A DNA stretch of 28,011 nt from Granulicella sp. (GCA_003133205.1 PKWK01000023.1:1-28011), one strand, 5' to 3'. Positions 7,996-17,937 are shown, numbered from the stretch's first letter. Notes: generated from the letters alone by a model not told the origin. A program made the numbers and translations.

Positions 7996-9246
7996 ATGAC
8001 CAAGGCAACAACGGAACTCCACAATAGCCAGCGGTCTCTGATCGAACGACTGTTAGAGGCATGCGGCGGCAGCTACCCGCCTGAGACTCGCAGGAAGTAC
8101 TACATAACCGGACCACAATGGGCGGCAGCGTACCAAGGACAAGCCCTCTTCCATGCTCCAACTCGCGAATCGGTGTCTCCCGCCGAGGTGATGCATCACT
8201 TTGCCGAAATTGGTATCGGATATTGGGCAACCCACGATACAGACATAATTCGGACGGAAGATCTGATGACCGACCGCCAGCCGGAAATCCTCGCCGGTCT
8301 GAAGAGGTCCCTCGCTGAGAATGGGCTACGTTGTTCGATGGTGACCTGTGAAACCTTCTTTCATGCTGTCTGGAGTGCTGGCCCAGCGGCTGAATCGTCC
8401 GATGTGCGGACCTATGCCGCAGAACGCTTGAAAAATGTCGTCCGCATAGGCCATGAACTCGGCGCCGGGTTCGCAGTTTATTGGCCAGGGACCTTGGGAT
8501 ACCTAATGCAGGGCGTGATTGACGAGCCGCAAACCCTTCGGTGGTTTGCCGAGGCCCTCAATACCGCGTGCGACGAGGACATCCGCTTTGCGAAAGAGAG
8601 GAACGAGCCAACGCTGAAGCATTGTCTTGAGGCCAAGCCCTTTGAACCTCAAGCAGAAATTATCCTTCCCACGACAGACGCCATGCTCGGATTCATCCAC
8701 TCAGGACTTTTGACCCATTCTGAGATGGTCGGAGTCAACCCGGAATACCTGCATGAGTTGATGTGGGGCGGTGCTCCGCGCGCATCACTGGCCCGGGCAC
8801 TCGTAGCTGGGAAGCTCTGGCACTTTGATGTCAACGACGGCTACCGCCTGAAGCATGACGTGGATCTTCCGGTGGGCCTTGTCAATCCACTCGACTGGCT
8901 AAACGTGTTGATGCTGCTCCGCGCTTACGGCTATAACGGGCCATTTAATTATGACTTCAAGCCGCCTCGCACCACGAGCAACTGGGGTGTTTTCAAGGTG
9001 AGCTTTCCGACTGCCGTTGACCGATTCATCACACTTTGGGAAATGGCCGGTGAAGCGCTTGCCGACTCGGTCATTCACGAAGCAACTGAGGCCCTAAAGT
9101 CTGGGCCGCAAACATCTGGTGTCAATAGCGCACAGGAAATCTTTGATGCAAATAGGGAACTGCTCACGCTCCACGAAGTGATTGCGCATCGCCTGGTTCA
9201 GATTCTGATTGGGACACACCGCGGACGCACGTTCTTCGGACCATAG
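7996..9246 (+). CDS. xylose-isomerase-like TIM-barrel sugar isomerase
   Basis: This 416-residue cytosolic protein is related to xylose isomerases. Seen are GIGYWATHDTDI (equivalent to the strand with the catalytic His and Asp), the metal-site segment E212-AKPFEP (family EPKPxEP), and a later GKLWHFDVNDGYRLKHDVDLPVG stretch resembling the LxSIDANRGD...WDTDQFP metal-ligand region. An HxTxxG-like EVNHATLAGH motif is altered to MVGVNPEYLHELMWGGAP, so it is not an ordinary XylA. I chose ATG 7996 because GAGGGA sits 8-9 bases upstream; a GTG at 7969 overlapping the previous stop is possible. The substrate is not known; it may be another ketose/aldose pair. The next gene, sdhC, starts 40 bases later. 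Confidence 0.78.
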   Translation: MTKATTELHNSQRSLIERLLEACGGSYPPETRRKYYITGPQWAAAYQGQALFHAPTRESVSPAEVMHHFAEIGIGYWATHDTDIIRTEDLMTDRQPEILAGLKRSLAENGLRCSMVTCETFFHAVWSAGPAAESSDVRTYAAERLKNVVRIGHELGAGFAVYWPGTLGYLMQGVIDEPQTLRWFAEALNTACDEDIRFAKERNEPTLKHCLEAKPFEPQAEIILPTTDAMLGFIHSGLLTHSEMVGVNPEYLHELMWGGAPRASLARALVAGKLWHFDVNDGYRLKHDVDLPVGLVNPLDWLNVLMLLRAYGYNGPFNYDFKPPRTTSNWGVFKVSFPTAVDRFITLWEMAGEALADSVIHEATEALKSGPQTSGVNSAQEIFDANRELLTLHEVIAHRLVQILIGTHRGRTFFGP

Positions 9247-9286
9247 TAGTGAAAATAAATTATTTCAATAATGGTGGAACATAGCG

Positions 9287-9979
9287 ATGAGTGCAACCTC
9301 GGTGAACTTGTATCCGTACCGGGTCGTGAATTTCTGGCAGTCCACGAACGGGAAGAAGGTCGTCATGGCTCTGACTGGGGTCATGATGTTCCTTTTCGTG
9401 ATCGGTCATCTGTTTGGAAATCTCCTGGTATTCGCAGGACGGGCACGAATCAACGCGTATGCGCAATTTCTGCATTTCGATGACAGTTTGCTCTGGATAG
9501 TTCGGAGCACCCTGATCATCGCGGCCGGTATGCATGTTGTTGTGACCACACAACTCGCGTTGCGGAACAAGAAGGCCCGACCGATCAGCTATCTGCGCAA
9601 GGAAGCGATCAATTCCTCCTACGCCTCACGCACCATGTACTGGAGCGGTCCCATCGTTCTAGCCTTCGTCATCTTTCACCTGCTGCAGTTCACAGCCGGC
9701 TACATCCATCCTGAAACGAGATTCATCGCGGACGATGTTTACCACAATCTGGTGACGGGCTTTCGGGTATGGTGGGTCTCCGCATGGTATGTCTTCGCTG
9801 TCTGCCTACTCGGGCTCCATCTGCGCCACGGCCTATGGAGCATGTTGCAGTCGGTTGGGCTAGCCCATTCGCTTCGCAAGGAGGGGGCACTCAAACAGGC
9901 TGCGTTGATCGTCGCCGTTCTCATTGTTCTGGGATATATATCCATCCCAATCAGCATTCTGCTGGGGTTCCTAAAATGA
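9287..9979 (+). CDS. sdhC: succinate dehydrogenase cytochrome b558 subunit (type B, di-haem anchor)
   Basis: This 230-residue membrane anchor with five hydrophobic segments has the layout of the Bacillus/Wolinella-type b558 family that binds two haems and menaquinone. Histidines in or near the helices are candidate ligands: H41 in VIGHLFGN, the His in AAGMHVV, the one in VIFHLLQF, and those in [17 protein letters not shown]. The latter two stretches are strong signatures of the family. One five-helix anchor replaces the separate SdhC and SdhD of E. coli-type enzymes, and no sdhD is present. A GGTGG site precedes the ATG. Its TGA overlaps the sdhA ATG (ATGA), so translation is probably coupled. 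Confidence 0.93.
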   Translation: MSATSVNLYPYRVVNFWQSTNGKKVVMALTGVMMFLFVIGHLFGNLLVFAGRARINAYAQFLHFDDSLLWIVRSTLIIAAGMHVVVTTQLALRNKKARPISYLRKEAINSSYASRTMYWSGPIVLAFVIFHLLQFTAGYIHPETRFIADDVYHNLVTGFRVWWVSAWYVFAVCLLGLHLRHGLWSMLQSVGLAHSLRKEGALKQAALIVAVLIVLGYISIPISILLGFLK

Positions 9980-11889
9980 AGCTCAATGCAAATATTCCTT
10001 CCGGTCCGATTGAACAGGAGTGGGACAAGGCCCGTTTTGATATGAAGCTGGTCAATCCCGCCAACAAGCGCAAGCACTCACTGATTGTTGTCGGTTCTGG
10101 CCTCGCGGGGGCATCCGCGTCCGCGTCACTCGGTGAACTTGGCTACAACGTAAAGTGCTTTTGCTTTCAGGATTCACCGCGCCGCGCGCATTCGATCGCC
10201 GCTCAGGGCGGCATCAATGCGGCAAAGAACTACCCAAACGACGGGGACAGCATTTACCGCCTCTTTTACGACACGTTAAAGGGCGGTGATTTTCGTGCTC
10301 GCGAAGCCAACGTATACCGACTGGCACAGATCAGTGTGAACATCATCGACCAGTGTGTGGCACAGGGCGTTCCCTTTGCTCGAGAGTATGGCGGCTTGCT
10401 AGCCAACCGGTCCTTTGGCGGCGCCCAGGTGTCTCGCACGTTCTACGCACGCGGGCAGACGGGTCAGCAGCTTCTTCTCGGCGCCTATCAGGCCCTCGAA
10501 CGTCAGGTGTACGCGGGTACCGTGACTATGATTCCGCGCACGGAAATGCTGGATCTCATTGTGATTGACGGCCACGCACGAGGCATTGTCGCGCGCAATC
10601 TGGTAGATGGTGAGCTCAGCGTGCACATCGCCGACGCAGTCATTCTCGCGAGCGGAGGATATGGGAATGTCTACTATTTGTCCACCAATGCCAAGGGTTC
10701 CAACGCCACAGCAATTTGGCGCGCTTACAAGAGGGGAGCACTGTTTGCCAACCCTTGTTTCACGCAGATCCATCCAACCTGCATCCCCGTTTCCGGCGAC
10801 TATCAGTCGAAGCTAACGCTGATGAGTGAATCGCTTCGAAACGACGGACGCATCTGGGTTCCAAAAACAAAAGGCGATCAGCGGTCTCCCAATCAAATAC
10901 CGGAAGACGAACGCGACTACTATCTCGAACGACGTTACCCAAGCTTTGGAAATCTTGTGCCGCGCGATGTCGCCTCGCGCAATGCCAAGCAGGTCTGTGA
11001 TGAAGGCTATGGAGTGGGAACGAGCGGACTCGGTGTTTACCTCGATTTTTCAGATGCCATCTCCCGTTTGGGCGAGAAGACCATTCGCGAGCGCTACGGA
11101 AATCTCTTCGATATGTACCAGCGCATCACGGATGAGGATCCTTACAAGAGCCCGATGCGTATCTATCCAGCCATGCATTACGCCATGGGGGGCTTGTGGG
11201 TAGATTATCAATTGCAAAGCACTATTCCAGGCTTGTTTGTCCTGGGTGAAGCGAACTTCTCCGACCACGGCGCGAACCGCCTCGGCGCCAGCGCATTGAT
11301 GCAGGGGCTCTCGGATGGATACTTCATCATTCCGTACACCGTGGGAAATTATCTCGCGATAAATCGATTCGCGAGAGTTGATGAATCGCACGGTGAAGTA
11401 CAAAACACTGTCACCACCGTCCGGCAAACGATTGATAAGCTACTCTCTATCCGAGGCAGGCGCACCGTCGATTCCTTCCATCGTGAGTTGGGCACAATCG
11501 TATGGGACCATTGCGGCATGGCGCGCACGGCTCAGGGTCTCGATACTGCCATTGGTAAAATCCGTGCACTGCGCGAGGAGTTTTGGCAGAACGTTACTGT
11601 TCCCGGCAGCGGCGACGACCTGAATCAGAACCTGGAAAAAGCAGGCCGCGTGGCCGACTTCTTCGAGTTGGCCGAGTTGATGTGTATCGACGCCCGTGAG
11701 CGAAATGAATCTTGCGGTGGGCATTTTCGCGAGGAATATCAGACTTTGGACGGCGAAGCCCAGCGCGACGACGAGCATTATTCCTACGTGGCGGCATGGG
11801 GTTACCGCGGTCCAGACAAACCTCCAGAACTCACCAAGGAACTACTGGAATTTCACAACCTTCATCCCAGCCAGAGGAGCTACAAGTAA
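9976..11889 (+). CDS. sdhA: succinate dehydrogenase flavoprotein subunit
   Basis: This catalytic FAD subunit of complex II oxidises succinate to fumarate on the cytoplasmic side. At 637 residues it is typical of the FrdA-like type B group. Visible are the dinucleotide fold [10 protein letters not shown] at 38-47, the covalent FAD histidine H72 in [11 protein letters not shown], the substrate-site stretch around [16 protein letters not shown], and the FAD-binding [24 protein letters not shown] start at ATG 9976, which overlaps the sdhC stop; longer upstream readings run through sdhC in another frame and are not supported. The sdhB ATG overlaps its TAA by one base. Confidence 0.96.
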   Translation: MKLNANIPSGPIEQEWDKARFDMKLVNPANKRKHSLIVVGSGLAGASASASLGELGYNVKCFCFQDSPRRAHSIAAQGGINAAKNYPNDGDSIYRLFYDTLKGGDFRAREANVYRLAQISVNIIDQCVAQGVPFAREYGGLLANRSFGGAQVSRTFYARGQTGQQLLLGAYQALERQVYAGTVTMIPRTEMLDLIVIDGHARGIVARNLVDGELSVHIADAVILASGGYGNVYYLSTNAKGSNATAIWRAYKRGALFANPCFTQIHPTCIPVSGDYQSKLTLMSESLRNDGRIWVPKTKGDQRSPNQIPEDERDYYLERRYPSFGNLVPRDVASRNAKQVCDEGYGVGTSGLGVYLDFSDAISRLGEKTIRERYGNLFDMYQRITDEDPYKSPMRIYPAMHYAMGGLWVDYQLQSTIPGLFVLGEANFSDHGANRLGASALMQGLSDGYFIIPYTVGNYLAINRFARVDESHGEVQNTVTTVRQTIDKLLSIRGRRTVDSFHRELGTIVWDHCGMARTAQGLDTAIGKIRALREEFWQNVTVPGSGDDLNQNLEKAGRVADFFELAELMCIDARERNESCGGHFREEYQTLDGEAQRDDEHYSYVAAWGYRGPDKPPELTKELLEFHNLHPSQRSYK

Positions 11890-12671
11890 TGAAATTTACG
11901 CTGAAGATCTGGCGCCAGAAGTCCCACGACGAAAAGGGTTCATTCGTCAGCTATCCCATGGAGGATGTCAGCCCCGAAATGTCGATACTTGAATGCCTCG
12001 ATGTGCTCAACGAAATGCTGATCGAGCGTGGCGAAGAGCCTGTGGCATTCGATCACGACTGCCGCGAAGGTATCTGCGGCGCGTGCGGGTTCATGATCAA
12101 TGGCGTAGCACATGGCCCCGAGCGCGCCACCACCGTTTGCCAGTTGACCATGCGGCATTTCAGGTCGGACGATGAACTCATCATCGAACCATGGCGCGCG
12201 AAGGCGTTTCCTCTTATCAAGGACCTCATCGTGGACCGCCGCTCGTTCGATCGCATCATTGAAACCGGAGGATACATCTCCGTCTCAACAGGTCAGGCGC
12301 CCGACGGTAACGCAATCCTCGTTGGTAAGGAAGCAGTGGACCAGGCAATGGACGCTGCCGCCTGTATTGGTTGCGGAGCCTGCGTGGCCGCCTGTCCGAA
12401 CGCGTCATCAGCGCTCTTTACCGGAGCGAAGATCGCGCATCTCGGGATTCTTCCGCAGGGCAAGGCAGAACGAGACAGTCGCGCTTTACAGATGGTCGCA
12501 CAGATGAATGCCGAACTCTTCGGCAACTGCACTAACATCGGCGAATGCACAGGCGTATGTCCGAAGAGCATTTCGCTCGAAGTGATCGCCATTATGAATC
12601 GCGATTATCTGCGTGCAAGCTGGAAAAAACGCGATGCTTTGGAAGCTACCATTTCACCTGCCGTAGAGTAG
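11889..12671 (+). CDS. sdhB: succinate dehydrogenase iron-sulfur subunit
   Basis: This 260-residue subunit carries electrons from SdhA to the membrane anchor. The [2Fe-2S] site is C58-REGIC63-GAC66 with C84 as the fourth ligand. A ferredoxin-like pair follows: C159-IGC162-GAC165-VAAC169-P and C214-TNIGEC220-TGVC224-P, supplying the [4Fe-4S] and [3Fe-4S] centres. The order and spacings match the type B family. The start overlaps the sdhA stop (TAATG), completing a tightly coupled sdhCAB operon. Confidence 0.96.
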   Translation: MKFTLKIWRQKSHDEKGSFVSYPMEDVSPEMSILECLDVLNEMLIERGEEPVAFDHDCREGICGACGFMINGVAHGPERATTVCQLTMRHFRSDDELIIEPWRAKAFPLIKDLIVDRRSFDRIIETGGYISVSTGQAPDGNAILVGKEAVDQAMDAAACIGCGACVAACPNASSALFTGAKIAHLGILPQGKAERDSRALQMVAQMNAELFGNCTNIGECTGVCPKSISLEVIAIMNRDYLRASWKKRDALEATISPAVE

Positions 12672-12742
12672 GACACACACCGAAGCTGAGGCTCGGCTGC
12701 AAACGAGCTAACCCCGATATGAAACATCTTAGGGAGCAGAAA

Positions 12743-15028
12743 ATGAGTCTTGCAAATGCAAGCAATCTTGGCTTTCCACGGATGGGCAGGCACCGTGAGC
12801 TGAAGTTTGCCTTGGAGAAGTACTGGAATGGCGAAACAGACGAAGATACTCTTCTCAGAGCGGCAAAGAGCCTGCGCAAAGAGCATTGGCAGTTGCAGGT
12901 GGAGGCCGGCATTGGCGTCCCTCCGTCGAACGACTTCTCGCTTTACGATCATGTCCTCGATATGGCAGCTGCCGTCGGAGCCATTCCGCGGCGCTTCAAC
13001 TGCGCCAGCGGACCCGCGAGTCTGCAGACATATTTCGCGATGGCGCGTGGAACTCAACAGGCTCCAGCCCTCGAAATGACCAAATGGTTCGACACAAACT
13101 ATCACTTCGTTGTTCCCGAGTTTGAAGCTGGAATGCGCTATGAACTGCGATCGAAAAAGGCCCTGGAGGATTATCTGGAGGCAAAAGCACAGGGTATCGA
13201 GACTCGCCCGGCACTGCTCGGCCCGGTCTCATTTGTGTTGCTCGGCAAACCCACTGAAACTAGCGTCACACGCGAGCAGGTGTTGAGCTCCATTCTCCCT
13301 TTGTACGATGAGCTTTTGGAGAACCTGTCTTCTGCCGGAGCAGAGTGGGTTCAAATCGATGAACCTTGTCTCTGCTTTGATCTTGATCGCGTGGCTCAGA
13401 ACCTGTATCGCGACGCATACGCGACGCTGACCGGCAATCGCTCTCTGCCAAAGTTCATGCTTACCACCTACTTCGGTGATCTGGGGTCAAACCTTGATTT
13501 GGCGCTGGAGCTTGGCCCTGCGGGTCTTCATCTCGATCTTGTTCGCGCTCCGAGACAACTCGACACACTTCTAGCCAAAAAGATTCCCGCGGTCAAGGTT
13601 TCATTGGGCTTGGTAGATGGCCGCAATGTGTGGCGCACCGATATCCACAAGGCCGTTGGTTCTCTGGAAGCGGCGATTAGCGTTCTCGGGAAGGATCGCG
13701 TAGAAGTGGCACCGTCATGCTCTCTTCTGCACTCGCCTTTCGATCTTGACGCAGAAGCACGGCTCAACGGGGTGGTGCGCACCTGGATGGCGTTTGCCAA
13801 GCAAAAGCTGGGGGAAGTTGCACTTCTTGCAAAGGCCATCGATGGTAGAGATGTGATTCGGGAGGCGCTTGCCGACAATATGAAAGCGATGCAATCGCGC
13901 AAGACCTCTTCTCGCGTTCACAACGAAGAGGTAGAAAGCCGTTTGGCGGCTGTCAATATATCGATGACCAGCCGGAAGAATCCGTATGCGGTGCGCCGTC
14001 TGCGGCAGGCAGAAGCGCTGTCCCTTCCCACGTTGCCTACGACGACGATCGGTTCGTTTCCTCAGACATCTGAAGTTCGGAAGATGCGCGCGGCCTTTCG
14101 CAATGGAAAGATCGATTCGCAGACCTACAACAAGTTTCTCGAAGAAGAGACGGCGCGTTGCATTCGTTTCCAGGAAGAAGTTGGTCTCGATGTCTTGGTG
14201 CACGGAGAATTTGAACGCAACGACATGGTTGAGTACTTTGGCGAGCAACTGGATGGCTTCGTGTTTAGCGAAAATGGCTGGGTACAGAGCTTCGGATCGC
14301 GCTGTGTGAAGCCACCGATCATCTATGGTGACGTGTCGCGCCCAAAACCAATGACAGTCCGGTGGTCGCAGTATGCGCAGTCACTGAGTGACCGACCCGT
14401 AAAGGGAATGCTGACCGGCCCGGTCACGATTCTGCAATGGTCCTTTGTGCGAGACGATCAACCCCGGTCCCAGACCTGCCGGCAAATTGCCCTGGCGATT
14501 CGGGACGAGGTTGAAGACCTAGAGGCAGCGGGCATTCGAGTGATCCAGATCGACGAACCCGCGATCCGTGAAGGCTTGCCGCTCCGCAGGGCGGACTGGC
14601 CAGAATACCTGGACTGGAGCGTGAATGCATTTCGTCTGGCCTCCTCAGGAGTTGCGGACAGCACGCAGATTCATACACACATGTGCTACTCCGAGTTCAA
14701 CGACATCATCGATTCCATTGTAAAGATGGATGCGGATGTGCTCTCAATCGAGTGCTCCCGCTCCCGTATGGAACTTCTGGACGTATTCCATCGTGTTCAT
14801 TATCCGAACGAGATCGGTCCTGGCGTGTATGACATTCACTCGCCTCGTGTCCCCGACAACAGAGAGATCGAAACCCTTCTGCGCAAGGCTCTGGAGGTTC
14901 TCAGTCCCGATCAGCTATGGGTCAATCCGGACTGTGGACTCAAGACAAGAGGCTGGACAGAAGTGCGGCTGGCTCTTGGAAATATGGTAGCTACCGTGGC
15001 AACACTGCGTGCATCCATTGCGTCTTGA
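12743..15028 (+). CDS. metE: cobalamin-independent methionine synthase
   Basis: This protein transfers a methyl group from methyltetrahydropteroyl-polyglutamate to homocysteine to form methionine. It has 761 residues (E. coli MetE 753). The N-terminal half opens with NLGFPRMGRHRELK, and the C-terminal catalytic half has TTTIGSFPQT. Zinc ligands are H646 and C648 in HTHMCYSEF, E670 in LSIECSRSR, and C731 in NPDCGLKTRGW; spacings of 24 and 61 equal those of E. coli H641/E665/C726. The ATG at 12743 has an AGGGAG site upstream. An upstream reading into sdhB is open but not conserved. It lies 71 bases after sdhB on the same strand, so read-through from sdh is possible. No SAM, cobalamin or T-box leader fits in the short gap. 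Confidence 0.97.
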   Translation: MSLANASNLGFPRMGRHRELKFALEKYWNGETDEDTLLRAAKSLRKEHWQLQVEAGIGVPPSNDFSLYDHVLDMAAAVGAIPRRFNCASGPASLQTYFAMARGTQQAPALEMTKWFDTNYHFVVPEFEAGMRYELRSKKALEDYLEAKAQGIETRPALLGPVSFVLLGKPTETSVTREQVLSSILPLYDELLENLSSAGAEWVQIDEPCLCFDLDRVAQNLYRDAYATLTGNRSLPKFMLTTYFGDLGSNLDLALELGPAGLHLDLVRAPRQLDTLLAKKIPAVKVSLGLVDGRNVWRTDIHKAVGSLEAAISVLGKDRVEVAPSCSLLHSPFDLDAEARLNGVVRTWMAFAKQKLGEVALLAKAIDGRDVIREALADNMKAMQSRKTSSRVHNEEVESRLAAVNISMTSRKNPYAVRRLRQAEALSLPTLPTTTIGSFPQTSEVRKMRAAFRNGKIDSQTYNKFLEEETARCIRFQEEVGLDVLVHGEFERNDMVEYFGEQLDGFVFSENGWVQSFGSRCVKPPIIYGDVSRPKPMTVRWSQYAQSLSDRPVKGMLTGPVTILQWSFVRDDQPRSQTCRQIALAIRDEVEDLEAAGIRVIQIDEPAIREGLPLRRADWPEYLDWSVNAFRLASSGVADSTQIHTHMCYSEFNDIIDSIVKMDADVLSIECSRSRMELLDVFHRVHYPNEIGPGVYDIHSPRVPDNREIETLLRKALEVLSPDQLWVNPDCGLKTRGWTEVRLALGNMVATVATLRASIAS

Positions 15029-15071
15029 CAAGGGACAGTACCAGTTGAGAGCAGGAAGATGGTTCTGCGCC

Positions 15072-15094
15072 GGGGATGGTCCGGGCGCATCCCC
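15072..15094. terminator. possible bidirectional hairpin between metE and dinB-like gene
   Basis: A perfect 7-bp stem, GGGGATG and CATCCCC, closes a 9-base loop in the gap between two convergent genes. There is no clear T run on either side, so this is a weak candidate for transcription termination. Confidence 0.3.
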
Positions 15095-15183
15095 ACTGAC
15101 CGCATTACCAACGAACCGCAGGGAGAATCATGCCCCGCCCGCCCAATGGGTTAACCGCCCCTGTCACACACAGAAGATGGGCG

Positions 15184-15753
15184 CTAACAACGCCCAGCGG
15201 CAGCAACAGAGTTGGTGGGGTCGGCGCCCGACCATGTGACATCCGCAGTGGGACCGTAGGTAGACGGAACTTTGCGACCGAGCACGCCCAAAATCACGGT
15301 GAGCTGAGTGCGATGGTGGGCAGTATGCAGCACCCGGCGCCAGAATACCCAGATGCGCTGACGTTTGACGTCGAAGAAAGGAACGGTCTCCATCCACCAG
15401 GGCTCCTGCTGCTGGGCAAAGAAGTCAAGCCGGTCGAGAACGAGCTCAATGAAACGATTACAAGCGGTTTCTACCGTAAGGAACGAGGGCAGAACTTTCT
15501 CAGGAGCGGGCTCGGGCGTATGAAGGAACTCACCGAAGAAGCGCCGTTCGGAGAGGAGCTGATGACGGAATATCTCACCCACACTGCTAGAGCGGGGGTA
15601 CGGTTTGAAGTCGAGATCGGCGTCCGTGAACTCTTTCCACGTGGACGCGACTTTGTTCGATTCGCTGACGTAGGTATCCAGAAGGTGCTGGAAGACGGGG
15701 TTGGTCGTGCGGGGAACTGCAGTGTCGGGAATAGCGATCCAGGCGTAATGCAT
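15184..15753 (-). CDS. DinB-like four-helix metal-binding protein
   Basis: This 189-residue protein is of the DinB/YfiT superfamily, helical bundles with a three-His metal site. Candidate ligands are H64 in IFRHQLLSE and H143/H147 in LHTAHHRTQ, which is the usual arrangement. The C-terminal LGRKVPSTYGPTADVTW is a common DinB-family ending. I start at the ATG at 15753 because GGAAAGGAG lies just upstream; an in-frame ATG at 15777 is also open. Members include thiol-transferase-like and stress-induced proteins; the substrate is unknown here. The gene converges on metE. Confidence 0.82.
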   Translation of the reverse strand: MHYAWIAIPDTAVPRTTNPVFQHLLDTYVSESNKVASTWKEFTDADLDFKPYPRSSSVGEIFRHQLLSERRFFGEFLHTPEPAPEKVLPSFLTVETACNRFIELVLDRLDFFAQQQEPWWMETVPFFDVKRQRIWVFWRRVLHTAHHRTQLTVILGVLGRKVPSTYGPTADVTWSGADPTNSVAAAGRC

Positions 15754-15777
15754 GGCGACTCCTTTCCTGCTTGCCAT

Positions 15778-16342
15778 CGGAGGAAACCTTGCCGTCTCTG
15801 GAAAACATTGGTCGCCTCCTCAGCTTTGTGCCGATAGCGGGAACACATCACATTCTACCTTACTAGACACGCAATACGCTGATCGCACGCACTGTCCGGT
15901 GCTTAACCGCCCTATCTCCGAACCTTGGCTTTGACTGAGTATCCGTGCCACCAAACCCTTTTGAAGCGAATGTTCGAGCGGAAGGCGCTCAATCTCGATT
16001 GGCGCAAAATTGCCAGAGTCACTCATCGACCCCGGCAGCGTTCGACGGCGGATGAATTCTCTCCTTTTTCAGTTGCGTGTAATTGACCGGCATAACAGTT
16101 ATTAACCGCCGTTTTGACCGGCAACCGGACTGCTTCCCTGCCGCCGCCGAGTTTTTCTCGACAAAATAGTTCCATTTTGTCCATAGTCGACTATGCTTTT
16201 CGCAGTTTGGCGAGACGAGTCATCGGTTCAGATTTGGGTTGGGTTTAAACGACATATTCCCTTGACAGGGCAAGCTGAAAACGGCACAGGTTGCATTTTT
16301 ACGCAATCATCTCTCCAATTTTTCGTGGCTGTTGGAGGCGTG
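15778..16342. other. 565-base gene-poor region
   Basis: No reading frame here looks like a protein I recognise on either strand. It holds a spaced direct repeat TTGACCGGCA (16083-16092 and 16114-16123) and the paired palindromes at 16160-16195. It is the upstream region of the dinB-like gene and the downstream region of the NRAMP gene. Confidence 0.6.
16160..16195. promoter_or_regulatory. two abutting perfect palindromes, candidate operator
   Basis: The first element (16160-16181) has perfect 8-bp arms, GACAAAAT and ATTTTGTC, around a 6-base centre. The second (16182-16195) is the uninterrupted 14-bp palindrome CATAGTCGACTATG and begins at the very next base. Dyads of this kind suit a dimeric repressor, or a cruciform or RNA hairpin. 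No gene starts within 300 bases, so the target is unclear. Confidence 0.45.
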
Positions 16343-17580
16343 TTACAAGATACCTGTTATGCCTGCATACACACCGAATCCAGCTGAGAGCAAGATAGCC
16401 AATGCGACCACAATGGCATAGCCATCTTTAAGGCGGTGAGGCTCCGGTAAACGGCGTGCGAGCAGATACAAAAAGCCGAGTACGATTGGTAGTAACAGTG
16501 CGTTCATGACCTGTACACCGACGCTAACGCTCACTAGGTTGACGCCAGAGGCCACGAACAGTCCACCGACCACTAGCGATGCGGTGTAAATGCCATAAAA
16601 CCAGGGTGCTTCCCTTGGGGCATGTTCTAGTGAATGCTTTACACCTAGTACCTCGCCCATTGTGCGCGCCGCAGTCAGCGTCACGACAATCGTCGCTACA
16701 AGTGCTGAGCCGATCATGCCCATTGCAAACAAAAGCTTTCCTGCATCCTCACCGAGAAATGGCGTAATTGCCTGGGCGATTTGCTGAACGGTGTCAAGGG
16801 TGGCACCGGTATGGGCTCTCCCAAGGGTCGCCGCAGTCGCAATCAGAACCGCCGCCATAATCACTTGCGTGACAATTGCACCGAATGCAGTATCCCAACG
16901 CGCGGCACGTAGATCATCAATCGTCAGCTTCTTCTCGATCACCGCTGATTGTTGATAAAAGACCATCCATGGCATGATGACAGCACCGATGTTGGCAGCG
17001 ACCAAATAGAGGTATTTTGGTTCCTTCCAAGAAATAGACAGCGAACCGGACAGGATCGCGGCCGGGTCTGGATGAGCGCGCCAGGCAACGACCAGAAACA
17101 CCAATTCAAAAGCGCCAATGCACATGGCGATGCGTTCTACGGATAAGTATGAGCTGGTATAAGCCATGATGACCAGCCCACCGACGACGATGGTCATTGT
17201 CAGCGATACAGGCACGCCGAACATCAGACCGGCCCCTGCCAAGCCGCTCAATTCACTCAGCAAGGCCCCTATACAGGCAAGCACCAGAGTACCGACCGAC
17301 AGTAAGGCCCAGCCACGCCCAAAATGTTGCTGAATCAAGTCGCCGTGCCCTTTACCCGACACGATACCCAACCGTACCGTCAACTCCTGAACGACGAAAA
17401 GGATCGGCGCAAGGATCAATTGCAGCAGCAGGAGCTGGTAACCCCATTGTGCGCCGCTGTGATCACGCTTCCTGCATCGGTATCGGCCAACATCACGACA
17501 ATGCCGGGCCCGGTTACGGCCGCAAAACGCACCCAACGAGCACGGTGAAATAGAGGAGCTCGCTGTACGGCAGAAGTCAT
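16343..17580 (-). pseudogene. NRAMP-family divalent metal transporter, frameshifted near the N terminus
   Basis: Most of the protein is a normal NRAMP carrier: ELTVRLGIVSGKGHGDLIQQHFG, the helix-6 segment NIGAVIMPWMVFYQQSAV, and about ten hydrophobic helices to the C terminus. From the ATG at 17580 one frame reads TGPGIVVMLADTDAGSVIT, the first-helix metal motif (DTDAG in place of DPGN). At about 17455-17462 the reading must jump to another frame to continue SGAQWGYQLLLLQ. A single open frame from a TTG at 17596 exists but its first 50 residues are unrelated to NRAMP. So either the gene is dead or there is a sequence error. The shift separates the metal-binding first helix from the rest. Palindromic sites lie just upstream. 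Confidence 0.8.
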
Positions 17581-17601
17581 AAATACGGTTACTCAAGGAT
17601 A

Positions 17602-17628
17602 AATACCATCACGATGGTAAATGGTATT
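17602..17628. promoter_or_regulatory. palindrome cluster upstream of the NRAMP gene
   Basis: TACCAT and ATGGTA (17604-17619) form a perfect dyad with a 4-base centre. A third half-site gives an overlapping wider dyad, AATACCAT (17602-17609) with ATGGTATT (17621-17628). It sits 22-48 bases upstream of the NRAMP ATG, a suitable place for a metal-responsive repressor such as an MntR- or Fur-type protein; the regulator is inferred, not identified. Confidence 0.5.
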
Positions 17629-17937
17629 ACCGAGACCTCCGACCGGACTTTCGGCATAGAAGCCAGTACAGATGAACCATTGCTCTAGAGGGCAGAGTGA
17701 ACAAGTCTTGATGGTATCGGTCTAGGCAGTCATCGCACGCTGCACGATGCGACGCTCGGTGAGGGGACGATGGATGATGGATGATGATACATGTCGTGAG
17801 TGGTCTTTCATTTGCCGCCATGATTGCTGGATGCCTTTTCTCGACCGCGAGCATCCGACTCACCTCCGCTGCTCTTCTCAGCGTAACGTCCAAGATGCGT
17901 TCTTCTTCTCGCTCGAGCCTTTTCGGGAGAGTATCTT
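17629..17937. other. divergent intergenic region, NRAMP / acnA
   Basis: About 300 bases between divergent genes. It contains a short GATG-rich run at about 17768-17787 and no supported gene. Promoters for acnA must lie here, but I cannot choose one with confidence. Confidence 0.5.

Noticed and set aside
12672..12742. Riboswitch or T-box leader before metE
   Set aside because: Only 71 bases are available and no conserved motif or strong structure is seen.
15130..15837. 235-codon plus-strand frame opposite the dinB-like gene
   Set aside because: The minus strand has a complete DinB metal site and ribosome-binding site; the plus frame has no family features.
17768..17787. Short GATG-rich tandem run
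   Set aside because: Too short and imperfect to be a CRISPR or meaningful repeat array.
17629..17937. Manganese (yybP-ykoY) or M-box riboswitch for the NRAMP or acnA gene
   Set aside because: I looked for the conserved core on both strands and did not find it; only weak 5-bp stems occur.
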